The notes beneath the pieces are model-generated. The model saw only the letters and a program-made list of their open reading frames with translations, had not been told where the DNA came from and did not search any database. DNA of 35,546 nt from Woeseiaceae bacterium (GTDB lineage: Bacteria; Pseudomonadota; Gammaproteobacteria; Steroidobacterales; Woeseiaceae), in NCBI GenBank assembly GCA_021773055.1, contig JAJFKV010000078.1, positions 1 through 35,546 of the forward strand. Direction: 5' to 3'. The translations under genes and the position numbers were made by a program. How positions within the stretch are numbered: the first letter of the stretch is position 1; every line of letters starts with the position of its first letter. This document shows positions 8,728 to 17,668 of the stretch, in pieces.

Positions 8728-10691
8728 ACCTGAAGAAAATATTATCAGTAACTCTAATGGCGATCTGTGCAGCGCCAACCATGGCGGCCGTTGATATTGA
8801 TGCTGAAGAGGTTAAGCAATGGGCGGACGATACATTCAATAGGGCGCTTGATGAGCGTCGTATGTCGGGTGCGATATTGACGGTCGTACGTGACGGTGAA
8901 ATCATCTTCAACTCGGGCTACGGTTATGCGGATTACTTGAAAAAAAGTCCGATCGACCCGATTCGAACACAATTCAGGATCGGATCGAACACAAAGACTT
9001 TTACTGCTACGGCAGTTGCGCAGTTGATGGAGCAAGGCCTGATCGACTCTCTCGACGATCCAATCAACAAGTATCTGAAAAGAGACCAACTACCGGCATA
9101 TGACGGGGAAGATATAACGCTTCGCCAGCTATTCACTCACAGCGCTGGCTTTGCGAGCCGCACGTTCGGTATTGGCACGACCGAAGAGCATGAACTGCCG
9201 TTGTCGGCGTCCGAGGTTCAACGGCGGCAGTTGCAGATTGTGCGCAAACCCGGCGGTTGGTCTGTCTATTCGAACTACGGTACCGCGTTACTTGCGATCG
9301 CCGTGGAGGATATCACTGGTATCAAAATCGCAGACTATTTTGAGCAGGAGATATTCACACCGTTGGGCATGTCTCATACCGAGCTCAATATGTCGACCCA
9401 GGCGACAAAACAACTCGCGCAGCCGTACGCTTTCTTCCCGAATGGTGATGCCCAGGCGATTGAGCACATCGGCATTCACCCGTTCTTCGGCCCAATTGGT
9501 TCGATCAACTCAAGCGGCGCAGACATGGGCCGGTACATGATCGCCCAGCTCGATGCGGGGGAAAGCGAACCATCGCGGTTGAGTATCTCGCCCGAGGGCT
9601 TCGGGCGCATGCACAATCGAATACACGGCAACCACCCAGACACTTTCGGTTTTGGCATGATCTTCGTGAACGGACAATGGGGTGGTGAAAACGGGTTTGG
9701 ACATGGCGGAGACTGGGAAGGATTTCATTCCTGGATGTGGATGTGGCCTGAGAGCAGAACGGGTGTATTCTTTGCGTTGATGTCGGAAAGCCCGACAGTC
9801 GTTGGAACACTTGAAGGAATCCTGGGCTCTGAGCGGCTGACGCCAGACGACATGAATCCGGTTCTTCCGCCGATGAAAAACGTGGGAACGCTCGCTTCAT
9901 TTCTAGAAGCTTTTGTTGGGTCGGATACGCCGCCGACGGACGGCGAAAGAATCTCTCTTGATGAGCTGGTGGGTAGTTACCGTGTGGAGTTACGTCCCTA
10001 CGGAACCGTTATGGAATTCATCGAAATTCTGCTTGGCGGCTCTGTTATTAATGTTGAACGCGTCGGCGAGAATGACGTACTGATAGGTGGGATGGGCCCA
10101 TATCGGCAGACTGCGAAGGGCGTGTTTTGGAGCGATGATATTGAAACTGATGTTGATACCGGCTTCACCGTCACCTCACTCTGGACATTTTCATGGGATG
10201 AGGTCGATGAGAAATACTACCTGTCACCTCGGCTAGGAATCAGCCCGCTGGTTAAGGTCGGGAATCTCGACAATCCTGCGTTCTACGCGGTACTTTTCGG
10301 CTACAGTCTATTGGTTCTGCTCACCGGACTTGGTGCATTCTTCTGGCGTGCAAAAGACCCGCTTGCTCGGTACATAAAGTCCTCGGCCGTGTTGACGCCG
10401 ATTTTCGTTATTCTGATTCCCGTGGTCTTGATGTTTGGCTATCCGCAAGGCGATACACCCGCAGCGTATTTGACCCGCGGCGACAGTGGCCGATTTCTGG
10501 CTTCAATTGCGTTTGCCAACCTGGCTGCGCTTGGATGTTTTGTGCTCGTCGCCAGTACGATACGCTGCTGGTTACCGACGAAAGGGTACGGGATATTCAG
10601 TCGAGTGCATCTGAGTTTGCTCGCGGCTGGTGCCATCGCCATGCTGATGGTTTTGGGTTTTTCCAATTACATTGGGATCCACCTTCCCTAG
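8724..10691 (+). CDS. Serine hydrolase of the beta-lactamase/S12 family with four C-terminal membrane segments
   Basis: The 655-residue protein begins with a signal peptide (cleavage near MAA, residue 21-22), so the catalytic domain is periplasmic. The S12/class C motifs are Ser88-Asn-Thr-Lys91 (SxxK nucleophile), Tyr182-Ser-Asn184 (YxN) and His327-Gly-Gly329 in the third-motif position. After a linker domain (about 410-505), four hydrophobic stretches at roughly 520-541, 553-572, 591-612 and 629-649 anchor it in the inner membrane. S12 enzymes include D-Ala peptidases, esterases, D-aminopeptidases and MlrB, which cleaves linearised microcystin. The start overlaps the transporter stop (ATGA). 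With the M81, M55 and Ntn hydrolases that follow, it probably opens or trims an amide- or ester-containing imported substrate. An antibiotic-resistance beta-lactamase is unlikely in this setting. Confidence 0.9.
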   Translation: MNLKKILSVTLMAICAAPTMAAVDIDAEEVKQWADDTFNRALDERRMSGAILTVVRDGEIIFNSGYGYADYLKKSPIDPIRTQFRIGSNTKTFTATAVAQLMEQGLIDSLDDPINKYLKRDQLPAYDGEDITLRQLFTHSAGFASRTFGIGTTEEHELPLSASEVQRRQLQIVRKPGGWSVYSNYGTALLAIAVEDITGIKIADYFEQEIFTPLGMSHTELNMSTQATKQLAQPYAFFPNGDAQAIEHIGIHPFFGPIGSINSSGADMGRYMIAQLDAGESEPSRLSISPEGFGRMHNRIHGNHPDTFGFGMIFVNGQWGGENGFGHGGDWEGFHSWMWMWPESRTGVFFALMSESPTVVGTLEGILGSERLTPDDMNPVLPPMKNVGTLASFLEAFVGSDTPPTDGERISLDELVGSYRVELRPYGTVMEFIEILLGGSVINVERVGENDVLIGGMGPYRQTAKGVFWSDDIETDVDTGFTVTSLWTFSWDEVDEKYYLSPRLGISPLVKVGNLDNPAFYAVLFGYSLLVLLTGLGAFFWRAKDPLARYIKSSAVLTPIFVILIPVVLMFGYPQGDTPAAYLTRGDSGRFLASIAFANLAALGCFVLVASTIRCWLPTKGYGIFSRVHLSLLAAGAIAMLMVLGFSNYIGIHLP

Positions 10692-10709
10692 AGAGAGGCT
10701 GCAGACGCA

Positions 10710-11840
10710 ATGTTTAATCCTGGTAGCTGTTCAACCTTCATTTTGAATAAGGAAGGACGTCTCCTAATCGGTCATAACCTGGACGAGCGGACAGCGGAAG
10801 CTCAGCCCGGGTCTATCTTTATCAACAAGCGCGGTGAGCCCAAAAGTAGCGTTTCGTTTACGCAGGTATTCACCGGCCAGTCAAATAGCGAAGGCGCTCT
10901 GCAATGGGCATCGTCTTTCGGTTCCGTAACGTTCAGCTCGCTGGGTAAGAACTTTATCGATGGCGGCTATAACGAAGCAGGGCTTTATATACAGGAAATG
11001 AGCCTGGAGGGTGGCGCACTCCCCGACGGCACCGACGATCGACCGCGAATGTTCATGACGCTCTGGATGCAATACGTACTTGATAATTTTTCCAGCGTTG
11101 ACGAAGTGATAAAGAGTCTTTCGGAGATATCTATCGATGGCTGGCCCTGGCATTTCTTTGTTTGCGATTCACAAGCTGGGCATTGTTGCATTGATTTTGT
11201 CGATGGCAACGCGAAGTTCTATGCTGGCGCTGCGATGCCTTACGCCGTAATGACGAACTACGAGTACGAGCAGGAGTTGGACGGCTTGAAACCGTACCAA
11301 GGTTTTGGCGGTGACGAAGTCGTAGACTTGAATGATATGGGAGATCTCGATCCGCCGCGAAACACTCGCTTCATTCATGCTTGCCACTTGATCGAGAATT
11401 CATCGAAGAGCCCTGACGTTGATGAAGCTTTCAACATCCTGTACTCAATGGACCGCGGCACTCTCCGTCCACCCGGTGGCCGGCATTGGTCCTACGTGAT
11501 CGACGTTTCAATAGGTCGAGTTTACGTGGAAACCCGCCCAACCCCAGCGCGCCGTTATTTTGATTTCGATGACTTCGACTTCGCCGATGGGAAGCCATCG
11601 CAACTTGTCGACATACATCTCAACTGTGGTGGTGACATCGGATCGTTTTTTGAAGACGTGACGCCCGGTTCCAATCGTGCAGCTTTGGATCGGGGCATCG
11701 TTTGGTGGACGGCGTTATTTGAATCTGTGATCGACGAAATGGAAGCAAGAGGAGAGGAAGTAGCTGAGATCTACAAGAAAGGGTCTTGGGCGCTCGCGGC
11801 GAATTCCATGGCCGAACATGCTGAATTGGCCATGAAATGA
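10710..11840 (+). CDS. Ntn-type linear amide C-N hydrolase (C59 penicillin V acylase / choloylglycine hydrolase-like)
   Basis: The 376-residue protein starts MFNPGSCSTFIL. After processing, Cys7 would become the N-terminal nucleophile of an Ntn hydrolase. The following GRLLIGHNLDE with Asp25, the NEAGL element at Asn88-Leu92, and MTNYEYE with Asn183 fit the conserved positions of penicillin V acylase and bile salt hydrolase relatives. The arginine usual in the GRxxD position is replaced by His22. There is no signal peptide, so it is probably cytoplasmic. Family members remove acyl groups from amines or amino acids or cleave linear amides. It overlaps the M81 gene by 4 bp and probably acts on the same substrate. 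Acyl-CoA:6-aminopenicillanic-acid acyltransferase-like proteins are the closest alternative. Confidence 0.8.
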   Translation: MFNPGSCSTFILNKEGRLLIGHNLDERTAEAQPGSIFINKRGEPKSSVSFTQVFTGQSNSEGALQWASSFGSVTFSSLGKNFIDGGYNEAGLYIQEMSLEGGALPDGTDDRPRMFMTLWMQYVLDNFSSVDEVIKSLSEISIDGWPWHFFVCDSQAGHCCIDFVDGNAKFYAGAAMPYAVMTNYEYEQELDGLKPYQGFGGDEVVDLNDMGDLDPPRNTRFIHACHLIENSSKSPDVDEAFNILYSMDRGTLRPPGGRHWSYVIDVSIGRVYVETRPTPARRYFDFDDFDFADGKPSQLVDIHLNCGGDIGSFFEDVTPGSNRAALDRGIVWWTALFESVIDEMEARGEEVAEIYKKGSWALAANSMAEHAELAMK

Positions 11841-13279
11841 GAGTTTTCGCCGCGACAATTGGGACGGAAACCAATCCATTCGTACCGCTACCTACCGCCC
11901 TGGAAGATTTTCAGGTAATCCAGCCCGGTGAGGAAACGGGGTATCTTGGCGCAGGATATCAGGCGCTGCGCAAGCATGTGGAAGACCGCGGCCATCAACT
12001 GGTGCCCAGCATATGTGCGTTCGCATTCCCAGGCGGAATCACAGGTCGCATCGCGTTTGAGACCCTGCGCGATAGGGTTCTTGCTGATTTGCACTCAGCG
12101 ATGCCCGTTGATGCAGTCATCCTGCCGATGCACGGTGCCATGATCGCGGAAGGTTATCCTGATTGCGAAGGCGAACTTCTAACTCAAGTGCGTAACATCG
12201 TCGGTCCCGGCGTACCCATCGGTCTCAATCTCGATCCCCACTCCAATCTTTCTGAGGCCATGGCAGAGATGGCCGACGTCATCGTTTGCTACAAGGAGTG
12301 GCCACATGTCGATATTGTCGAAACCATAGTTGATGCTGCCCGCCTTACGCTGGACATGGCGGAAGGAAAAAGCTCTCCGTGCATTTCGGTTTTCGATTGC
12401 CGGATGATCGAATTCATGGACACCTTCAAGGAGCCTATGAAGGGTCTCGTGGCTGAGGCACGCGCGCTGGAAGATGAAGAGGGCGTTCTATCAATTTCAT
12501 TTGTTCACGGTTTTCCATGGGGCGATGTACCGGACATGGGGTCGAAGGTGATCGTTGTGACTGACAAGCGGTCAGACCGCGGTGCAGTGTTGGCTGAAAA
12601 TCTCGGCCGTCGCCTGTTTGAACTGCGCGGATCGTTATCTCCGACCTACCTTGACCTGAAGCAAGGCCTCGATGCGATGAAGAAGGCCGACAGGTTTCCG
12701 TTGGTTGTCGCCGATGCAGCTGACATGCCGGGCGGTGGTTCACCGGGTGATGCAACCTTCTTACTGCGCGGAATGATCGAACAAAACATTACAGATGTTG
12801 CTGTCGTCTACCAGTGGGATCCTATGGCTGTGGAGATCGTCTTAAAGGCAGGTGCGGGTGCAAAACTGCCGCTGCGTATCGGAGGAAAGAGTGGACGGAC
12901 CGCAGGTGATCCTCTGGACGTCGATGTAGAGGTACTTCGGACCTTTGACGACCTGCAGGTCAAACTGAAGGACCGCATCGAAAAGGTCGGGCCAGCTGCT
13001 GTCGTCAGAACTTGTGGTATCGATATCGCGCTCGAGACGAGGCGCACGCCGGCTTGGGAATGGGCTCATTTCGAGGCGCTGGGTCTGGATCCTCGCAATC
13101 GCAAGTACCTGGTTGTGAAATCAGCAAACAACCACTATGCGGGATTTCAGGATATCGCCGGAGACTACATCTATGTCAGCGTGCCGGCGGCCTGCAACAT
13201 GCGGATCACAGAATTGAAGTTTCAAAACATCCAACGACCGAAATGGCCGTTTGATGATCACCCGCATGAGGAGGTCTAG
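11837..13279 (+). CDS. M81 family metallopeptidase, MlrC-like
   Basis: The 480-residue protein begins MRVFAATIGTETNPF, a classic M81 (MlrC, DUF1485/MlrC C-terminal) start. Candidate metal ligands are His99 in LPMHGAM, Asp133 and His135 in LDPHSN, and His157 in EWPHVD. Their spacing (34, 2 and 22) equals that which I recall for the MlrC residues His150, Asp184, His186 and His208. The C-terminal half contains ADAADMPGGGSPGDAT, typical of the MlrC C-terminal domain. MlrC hydrolyses the linear tetrapeptide made from microcystin, releasing the beta-amino acid Adda. The gene is coupled to the Ntn hydrolase before it and abuts the M55 peptidase after it. Many M81 proteins have unknown substrates, so Adda-type cleavage is a hypothesis. 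Confidence 0.88.
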   Translation: MRVFAATIGTETNPFVPLPTALEDFQVIQPGEETGYLGAGYQALRKHVEDRGHQLVPSICAFAFPGGITGRIAFETLRDRVLADLHSAMPVDAVILPMHGAMIAEGYPDCEGELLTQVRNIVGPGVPIGLNLDPHSNLSEAMAEMADVIVCYKEWPHVDIVETIVDAARLTLDMAEGKSSPCISVFDCRMIEFMDTFKEPMKGLVAEARALEDEEGVLSISFVHGFPWGDVPDMGSKVIVVTDKRSDRGAVLAENLGRRLFELRGSLSPTYLDLKQGLDAMKKADRFPLVVADAADMPGGGSPGDATFLLRGMIEQNITDVAVVYQWDPMAVEIVLKAGAGAKLPLRIGGKSGRTAGDPLDVDVEVLRTFDDLQVKLKDRIEKVGPAAVVRTCGIDIALETRRTPAWEWAHFEALGLDPRNRKYLVVKSANNHYAGFQDIAGDYIYVSVPAACNMRITELKFQNIQRPKWPFDDHPHEEV

Positions 13280-13286
13280 GACATTG
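13269..13286 (+). promoter_or_regulatory. Ribosome binding site AGGAGGT fixing a TTG start
   Basis: AGGAGGT at 13269-13275 is a full consensus Shine-Dalgarno, eight bases before TTG at 13284. The product then begins MKLYISADIEG, the standard N-terminus of M55 peptidases. The in-frame TTG 13251, ATG 13254 and ATG 13266 upstream lack such sites and lie within the M81 coding end or on the SD itself. Confidence 0.8.
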
Positions 13287-14108
13287 AAACTCTATATTTC
13301 TGCAGATATTGAGGGAGTCGCGGGCGTTGTTTCGCGAGACCAGGGTGGCCCGGGAAGCTTCGAATACGACAATGGACGCAAGTGGATGACTGCTGAGGTT
13401 TGCGCCGCCTGCGACGGCGCGATTGAAGCTGGCGCCACCGAAATCGTGATAAGTGATTCGCACGGGAACGGACAGAGTCTACTGATTGACGAACTGCCTG
13501 AATTCGTCCGCGTAGTGCGCTGCTGGCCGCGACCGCTCGACATGATGGAAGGGATTCAGGAAGGTGGTTTCGCGGCCGCAATGTTGATCGGTTATCACGC
13601 CGGCGCCACCAATCAGGATGGAAATTTGGCGCATACGGTTCACGGTCTCGTGATCCGCAGTATCAGTATCAATGGCGTCATCGCATCAGAGGCCTACATT
13701 TCCGCAGCAACGGCTGGCGACTACGGTGTGCCAATCGTGCTCATCAGTGGTGACGATGCCTTCGTAAAAGAATCGAGTGAGTTTCTGGACGATGTGAAGA
13801 CCGTGACAACGAAGCTCGCGTTGGGAATGTTATCCGCGAGCACGATCACACCGAGCAGGTCTTGTCAGTTGATCCACGATGCGGCCAAAACGGCGCTAGG
13901 CGCGGCTGAGAAGTATTCGCCGTTCGTTGTTACGACTCCGGTCAATCTTGAGGTCGAATTTAAACACCGACTTCCAGCGGAGCTGCTCAATTTCTTGCCA
14001 TTCGTCAAACGATCGGATGCATTCACAATCGAATATGTGGCTAACGATATGTCGGACGCAAGTCGATTCTTGTCATTTATCACGAACTATGAACCAACAC
14101 TTATCTGA
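13284..14108 (+). CDS. dppA: M55 family D-aminopeptidase (DppA-like)
   Basis: The protein is 274 residues from the TTG at 13284, close to the length of Bacillus DppA. The zinc ligands of the family are all in place: Asp8 and Glu10 (in SADIEG), His60 (in SDSHGNG), His105 (in IGYHA) and Glu136 (in IASEA). The catalytic histidine region is AHTVHG at 116-121. M55 enzymes are cytosolic, form decameric rings and hydrolyse dipeptides with D-residues such as D-Ala-D-Ala, although some accept other N-terminal residues. It lies 4 bp after the M81 gene. With that neighbour it suggests the substrate contains D-amino acids or otherwise protease-resistant bonds. A murein-recycling role is the main alternative. 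Confidence 0.9.
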   Translation: MKLYISADIEGVAGVVSRDQGGPGSFEYDNGRKWMTAEVCAACDGAIEAGATEIVISDSHGNGQSLLIDELPEFVRVVRCWPRPLDMMEGIQEGGFAAAMLIGYHAGATNQDGNLAHTVHGLVIRSISINGVIASEAYISAATAGDYGVPIVLISGDDAFVKESSEFLDDVKTVTTKLALGMLSASTITPSRSCQLIHDAAKTALGAAEKYSPFVVTTPVNLEVEFKHRLPAELLNFLPFVKRSDAFTIEYVANDMSDASRFLSFITNYEPTLI

Positions 14109-14190
14109 ATTGTAAGTAGGTAATGTCTTCTGCCAAGGTGCGCAATTACTGGTCGTGGCTCAGGTAGAAGTTCCCCCAAAAGGACAATGC

Positions 14191-14985
14191 ATGACCAATA
14201 TCTATCAATCCGAAATGCTGAGCGGTCAGGTTGCGTATGTTGCTGGCGGTAGTAGTGGGATTAATCTGCAAATTGCCAGATATTTCTCTGAACTTGGCGC
14301 ATCGGTTTCAATAGTGAGTCGAACTGCCGAAAAAGTAGATGCGGCCGCGGCATTGATAAACGATATCGGCGGCAGGGCGATCGGAATAGCGGCAGATGTC
14401 AGAAATTATGACGCTATCGTCGCTAGCATGGAGCAGACGAAATCGGATCTTGGGGCGCCTACAATTGTTGTGTCAGGTGCTGCCGGAAACTTCGTCGCGC
14501 CGGCACGCGAGATATCGCCCAATGGATTCAAGACTGTCGTGGACATCGATCTGCTTGGCACTTTCAATGTGTTTCGCGCTGCTTACGATGTCGTCACAGG
14601 GAAAAACGCATCCTTCATAGCAATTTCCGCACCGCAGGCCTCGCAACCCTACTACTCTCAGTCGCACGTATGCGCGGCGAAAGCCGGCGTTGAGATGTTG
14701 ACCAAATGTCTTGCAATGGAGTGGGGTTCAGACGGCATCCGCGTAAATGCCATTGCGCCCGGTCCAATCGATGGGACCGTCGGCATGGACAAACTCGCTC
14801 CCACTGAGGCGGCGAGGAAAGCGCAAGAGCAAAAGGTACCGCTATCGCGATATGGAACAGTGCAGGAAGTAGCAAATCTTGCTGTGTTTCTCGCGTCGAA
14901 CGCGTCGCAATATATGACCGGTGCAATTATTCCGTGTGATGGTGGAATCGGGTTGGTCGGATCACTGGAAGTCGGCGCAGCATAA
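14191..14985 (+). CDS. SDR family oxidoreductase resembling 2,4-dienoyl-CoA reductases
   Basis: The start is ATG 14191, with AAAAGGA seven bases upstream, giving 264 residues; the frame extends back to 14155 without a ribosome site. The nucleotide loop is AGGSSGIN at about 18-25. Ser146 is present, but the SDR tyrosine of YxxxK is absent: Val160 sits four residues before Lys164 in SHVCAAKAG. The usual Asn is Asp120 (DIDLLGTF). Peroxisomal 2,4-dienoyl-CoA reductases likewise lack the Tyr and use an Asp/Lys pair, and the QSHVCAAKAGVEML and APGPIDGTVGM segments are typical of that branch. It would reduce an unsaturated acyl-CoA, fitting an island that degrades an unsaturated acyl or polyketide-like side chain. 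Other SDR roles cannot be excluded. Confidence 0.8.
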   Translation: MTNIYQSEMLSGQVAYVAGGSSGINLQIARYFSELGASVSIVSRTAEKVDAAAALINDIGGRAIGIAADVRNYDAIVASMEQTKSDLGAPTIVVSGAAGNFVAPAREISPNGFKTVVDIDLLGTFNVFRAAYDVVTGKNASFIAISAPQASQPYYSQSHVCAAKAGVEMLTKCLAMEWGSDGIRVNAIAPGPIDGTVGMDKLAPTEAARKAQEQKVPLSRYGTVQEVANLAVFLASNASQYMTGAIIPCDGGIGLVGSLEVGAA

Positions 14986-15014
14986 GCGATTGTTTTGTGA
15001 TGGGAGGAGTACGG

Positions 15015-16349
15015 ATGTCGAAAAACGCGTCAAAATCATGGCCCTTCGTACCACTCAATAGCAGTGTGTTCGACGAACTCGAGATCGTTTCAGCGGACGG
15101 TGCCTATTTGGTTACCGGTGACGGCAGGAGAATTTTGGACGCGTCTGCGGGAGCTGTTGTTGGCAATATTGGTTGGGGTAGACAAGAAGTCGCCGACGTC
15201 GCTGCGACGTCGCTGGTAAATCTGACGTATGCGTTGCCACCTTTTGCAACTCCCGAAAGACTGGAATTGGCAGAGCGACTAACGCGCGACTGGCTGCCGG
15301 GCGAAATGCCAGGGATTTGTTTTTTTGGAAGCGGATCAGAGGCCAATGAGGCCGCAATGCGGCTTGCACGCCAGTATCAGATCGCGAAAGGTCGGGAATC
15401 GCGATGGAAGATCGTTGGCCGTGATGTCTCTTACAATGGCACGACCATGGCTACGCTTGCGGTCGGTGGACACGACTCGCGGCGCAAAGGCTTTGAGCCG
15501 ATGATGCAGGCCATGCCGCACGCCCCGGCTTGCTACTGCCTGAGATGTCCATTCGGAAAAACACATCCGTCATGCAATGTTGCCTGCGCGAGCGAGCTGG
15601 AAGCCATCATTGAGCGCGAAGGACCTGATACTGTCGCGGCATTCCATGCCGAACCGATCACCGGTACAAGTGGTGGCGCGTTGGTTCCGCCAGACGGGTA
15701 TTGGTCCACGATTGTTGACGTCTGCAAACGGTATGACATCCTGCTGATCGCCGATGAAGTGTTGACCGGCTTCGGGCGAACCGGCGAGTGCATGGCAGTG
15801 GATCACTGGAGTCTCGAGCCGGATATCATCGTACTGGGGAAGGGCATGAGCGGTGGCTATGCCGCGATGTCCGCGGTTGCGACGACCGCGCGAATTCCTC
15901 AGGCGATGGCGGCGGCGGGTCTTGCCCCGATGTTCCACACTTACGGTGGGCATCCGGCGCAGTGCGCTGCGGCAAGTAAGGTTCTTGAGATCCTGGACCG
16001 CGAGCAATTGGTCGAACGCGTGCAGGAATTGGGGCCGAAACTTGGCGAAAAATTAAGGTCTCTTAGGTCAAACCCTTTTGTTGCCGACGTGCGCGGTCGA
16101 GGGTTCTTGTATGCCGTCGAAATTGTCCAGGACAAAGATACTCTGGAGATGTTTCCTGCCGATGCCGGGATCACTTTTAAGATCATGGAATCAACAGTTG
16201 CACGTGACGTTTTTACGTACTTCGGTGGCACTGGAACGGTTCGGGATATTATCAACGTTGCTCCTCCGTTCATCGTGACTGAAGAAGAAATGGATCGAAT
16301 CGTGAGTGCTTTGGACGAAGCCATCACAGAAGTTTGTTCATCACAATGA
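15015..16349 (+). CDS. Class III PLP-dependent aminotransferase
   Basis: The 444-residue protein starts at ATG 15015, placed by GGGAGGAG seven bases upstream. Features are the GSGSEANEAA phosphate-binding loop, SYNGTT, the PLP-aspartate Asp247 in LIADEVLTGFGRTG and the Schiff-base Lys276 in VLGKGMSGGY. A cysteine-rich insert (Cys173, 175, 178, 187 and 191 around CLRCPFGKTHPSC) is shared with a branch usually annotated as aspartate aminotransferase family; its role is unknown. Class III enzymes commonly transaminate omega- or beta-amino groups. It overlaps the amino acid permease, which overlaps the BKACE gene. In that context it may convert a beta-amino acid to the beta-keto acid that BKACE uses. 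This is inference from order. Confidence 0.9.
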   Translation: MSKNASKSWPFVPLNSSVFDELEIVSADGAYLVTGDGRRILDASAGAVVGNIGWGRQEVADVAATSLVNLTYALPPFATPERLELAERLTRDWLPGEMPGICFFGSGSEANEAAMRLARQYQIAKGRESRWKIVGRDVSYNGTTMATLAVGGHDSRRKGFEPMMQAMPHAPACYCLRCPFGKTHPSCNVACASELEAIIEREGPDTVAAFHAEPITGTSGGALVPPDGYWSTIVDVCKRYDILLIADEVLTGFGRTGECMAVDHWSLEPDIIVLGKGMSGGYAAMSAVATTARIPQAMAAAGLAPMFHTYGGHPAQCAAASKVLEILDREQLVERVQELGPKLGEKLRSLRSNPFVADVRGRGFLYAVEIVQDKDTLEMFPADAGITFKIMESTVARDVFTYFGGTGTVRDIINVAPPFIVTEEEMDRIVSALDEAITEVCSSQ

Positions 16350-17668
16350 GCAATGAATCGCTGGTTCGGTCGGTCGGCTTGCCTGCAGCTACATTCATTA
16401 TTGTTGGCTACGTTATCGGCGCATCGATTTTCATTCTTCCGGGCAGTATGGCGGCCGACGTAGGTCCCGCAGTCTTTGTTGCCTATGCGATTGCAGCGAT
16501 TCCAGCAATCATTGCCGGTTTCGTAATGGCGCAACTGGGAACCGCGCTTCCGGTCAGCGGTGCAATTTACGTTCTTCTTAGAGATGTCTTGTCGCCGTTT
16601 TCCGGTTTCCTGTACCTGTGGATTATGGTTTCCCTGGGTGCAGTGATTATCCCGCTGGTCGCTTTCGGGTTTGCAGATTATCTGGGTTATTTTGTGAACG
16701 GGCTCGATAGAAGTGTTGTTGCTGCATCAGTAGTCGTCGGATTCGTTTTTCTCAATGGTCTTGGCATGAAAGTCGCGGCTACAGCACAGAGTTTGATGGT
16801 CATCGGTCTGCTGGCCGTGCTAGCTGTTTTCGGCGTAGCCGGTGTTCTTGCAGGCGACGCAGATTTATTGCAGCCGTTGTTTCCGAAAGGATACTCACCC
16901 TTGACGCTGGCAGCGATCACGGCATATTTCTCCTATGCCGGTGTATTTGTTATCGCTGAAATTGCGGGGGAAGTTCGTGAGCCAGCCAGAAATATTCCCT
17001 TGGCGATTCTGTTCGCTTTCACGATTATCGCTCTGCTTTATACGTTAGTGCCGTTGGCACTTTCGATGCTTATTCCATGGCAAGAGCATGGTGATACAAG
17101 TATGGCGGTCGTGACCGCGTCGCAGATCTTTCTACCAAAACCCGTGGTGACGTTGGTGGCAGTGGCCGCACTTATTGCGGCTGCTACGTCTGTCAACGGC
17201 GTCATGATGGGTTTGAGCAGGGATTTCTATCAGGGAGCAACTGGCGGCGTGTTCCCAGCCTGGTTTGCGGAAATCGGTACTAGAACTCACGCGCCCGTTC
17301 GCACAGTCGTTCTTGTCGGTACTTTGTCCCTGGTTGGCGTTGCAGTTGGTGGTGCGATCACGAGCTATGCGCAGCTTGCCCTAATAGGACTAATGATCAT
17401 CCAGATCATGACCGGCGTCGCATTGATTCGCCTGCCGAGTGTCTTGCCACAGGTCTACGAGCGGTCATCTCTCAAGATCGGGCGACGTTGGCTGTGGTTC
17501 ATCAGTCTCGCATACATAGTTTTCTCACTTTGTTTTCTCATTCTGCTTGCCGGTGAAGCGCCACAACTCTTGGTCGTTGGGCTTGTGTTCATTGCTGCTG
17601 GCGTTGCCTATCACACAATCCGGACCCAAGCGGCCCGGAGAAACAAAACGATCCGGAGGTCGTCATGA
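16346..17668 (+). CDS. APC-family amino acid permease
   Basis: The 440-residue inner-membrane protein has about twelve hydrophobic helices. The first contains GYVIGASIFILPG, the conserved substrate-binding turn of amino acid-polyamine-organocation carriers. The start ATG 16346 overlaps the aminotransferase stop by 4 bp; a TTG at 16334 is less likely. The gene is in turn overlapped by the BKACE gene. It probably imports, or exchanges, the amino acid processed by the neighbouring aminotransferase. The specificity cannot be read from the sequence. Confidence 0.9.
   Translation: MSNESLVRSVGLPAATFIIVGYVIGASIFILPGSMAADVGPAVFVAYAIAAIPAIIAGFVMAQLGTALPVSGAIYVLLRDVLSPFSGFLYLWIMVSLGAVIIPLVAFGFADYLGYFVNGLDRSVVAASVVVGFVFLNGLGMKVAATAQSLMVIGLLAVLAVFGVAGVLAGDADLLQPLFPKGYSPLTLAAITAYFSYAGVFVIAEIAGEVREPARNIPLAILFAFTIIALLYTLVPLALSMLIPWQEHGDTSMAVVTASQIFLPKPVVTLVAVAALIAAATSVNGVMMGLSRDFYQGATGGVFPAWFAEIGTRTHAPVRTVVLVGTLSLVGVAVGGAITSYAQLALIGLMIIQIMTGVALIRLPSVLPQVYERSSLKIGRRWLWFISLAYIVFSLCFLILLAGEAPQLLVVGLVFIAAGVAYHTIRTQAARRNKTIRRSS

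Noticed and set aside
8724..10691. Beta-lactamase conferring resistance
   Set aside because: The catalytic motifs are those of general S12 hydrolases, and the membrane tail and operon of peptidases and transporters argue for catabolism.
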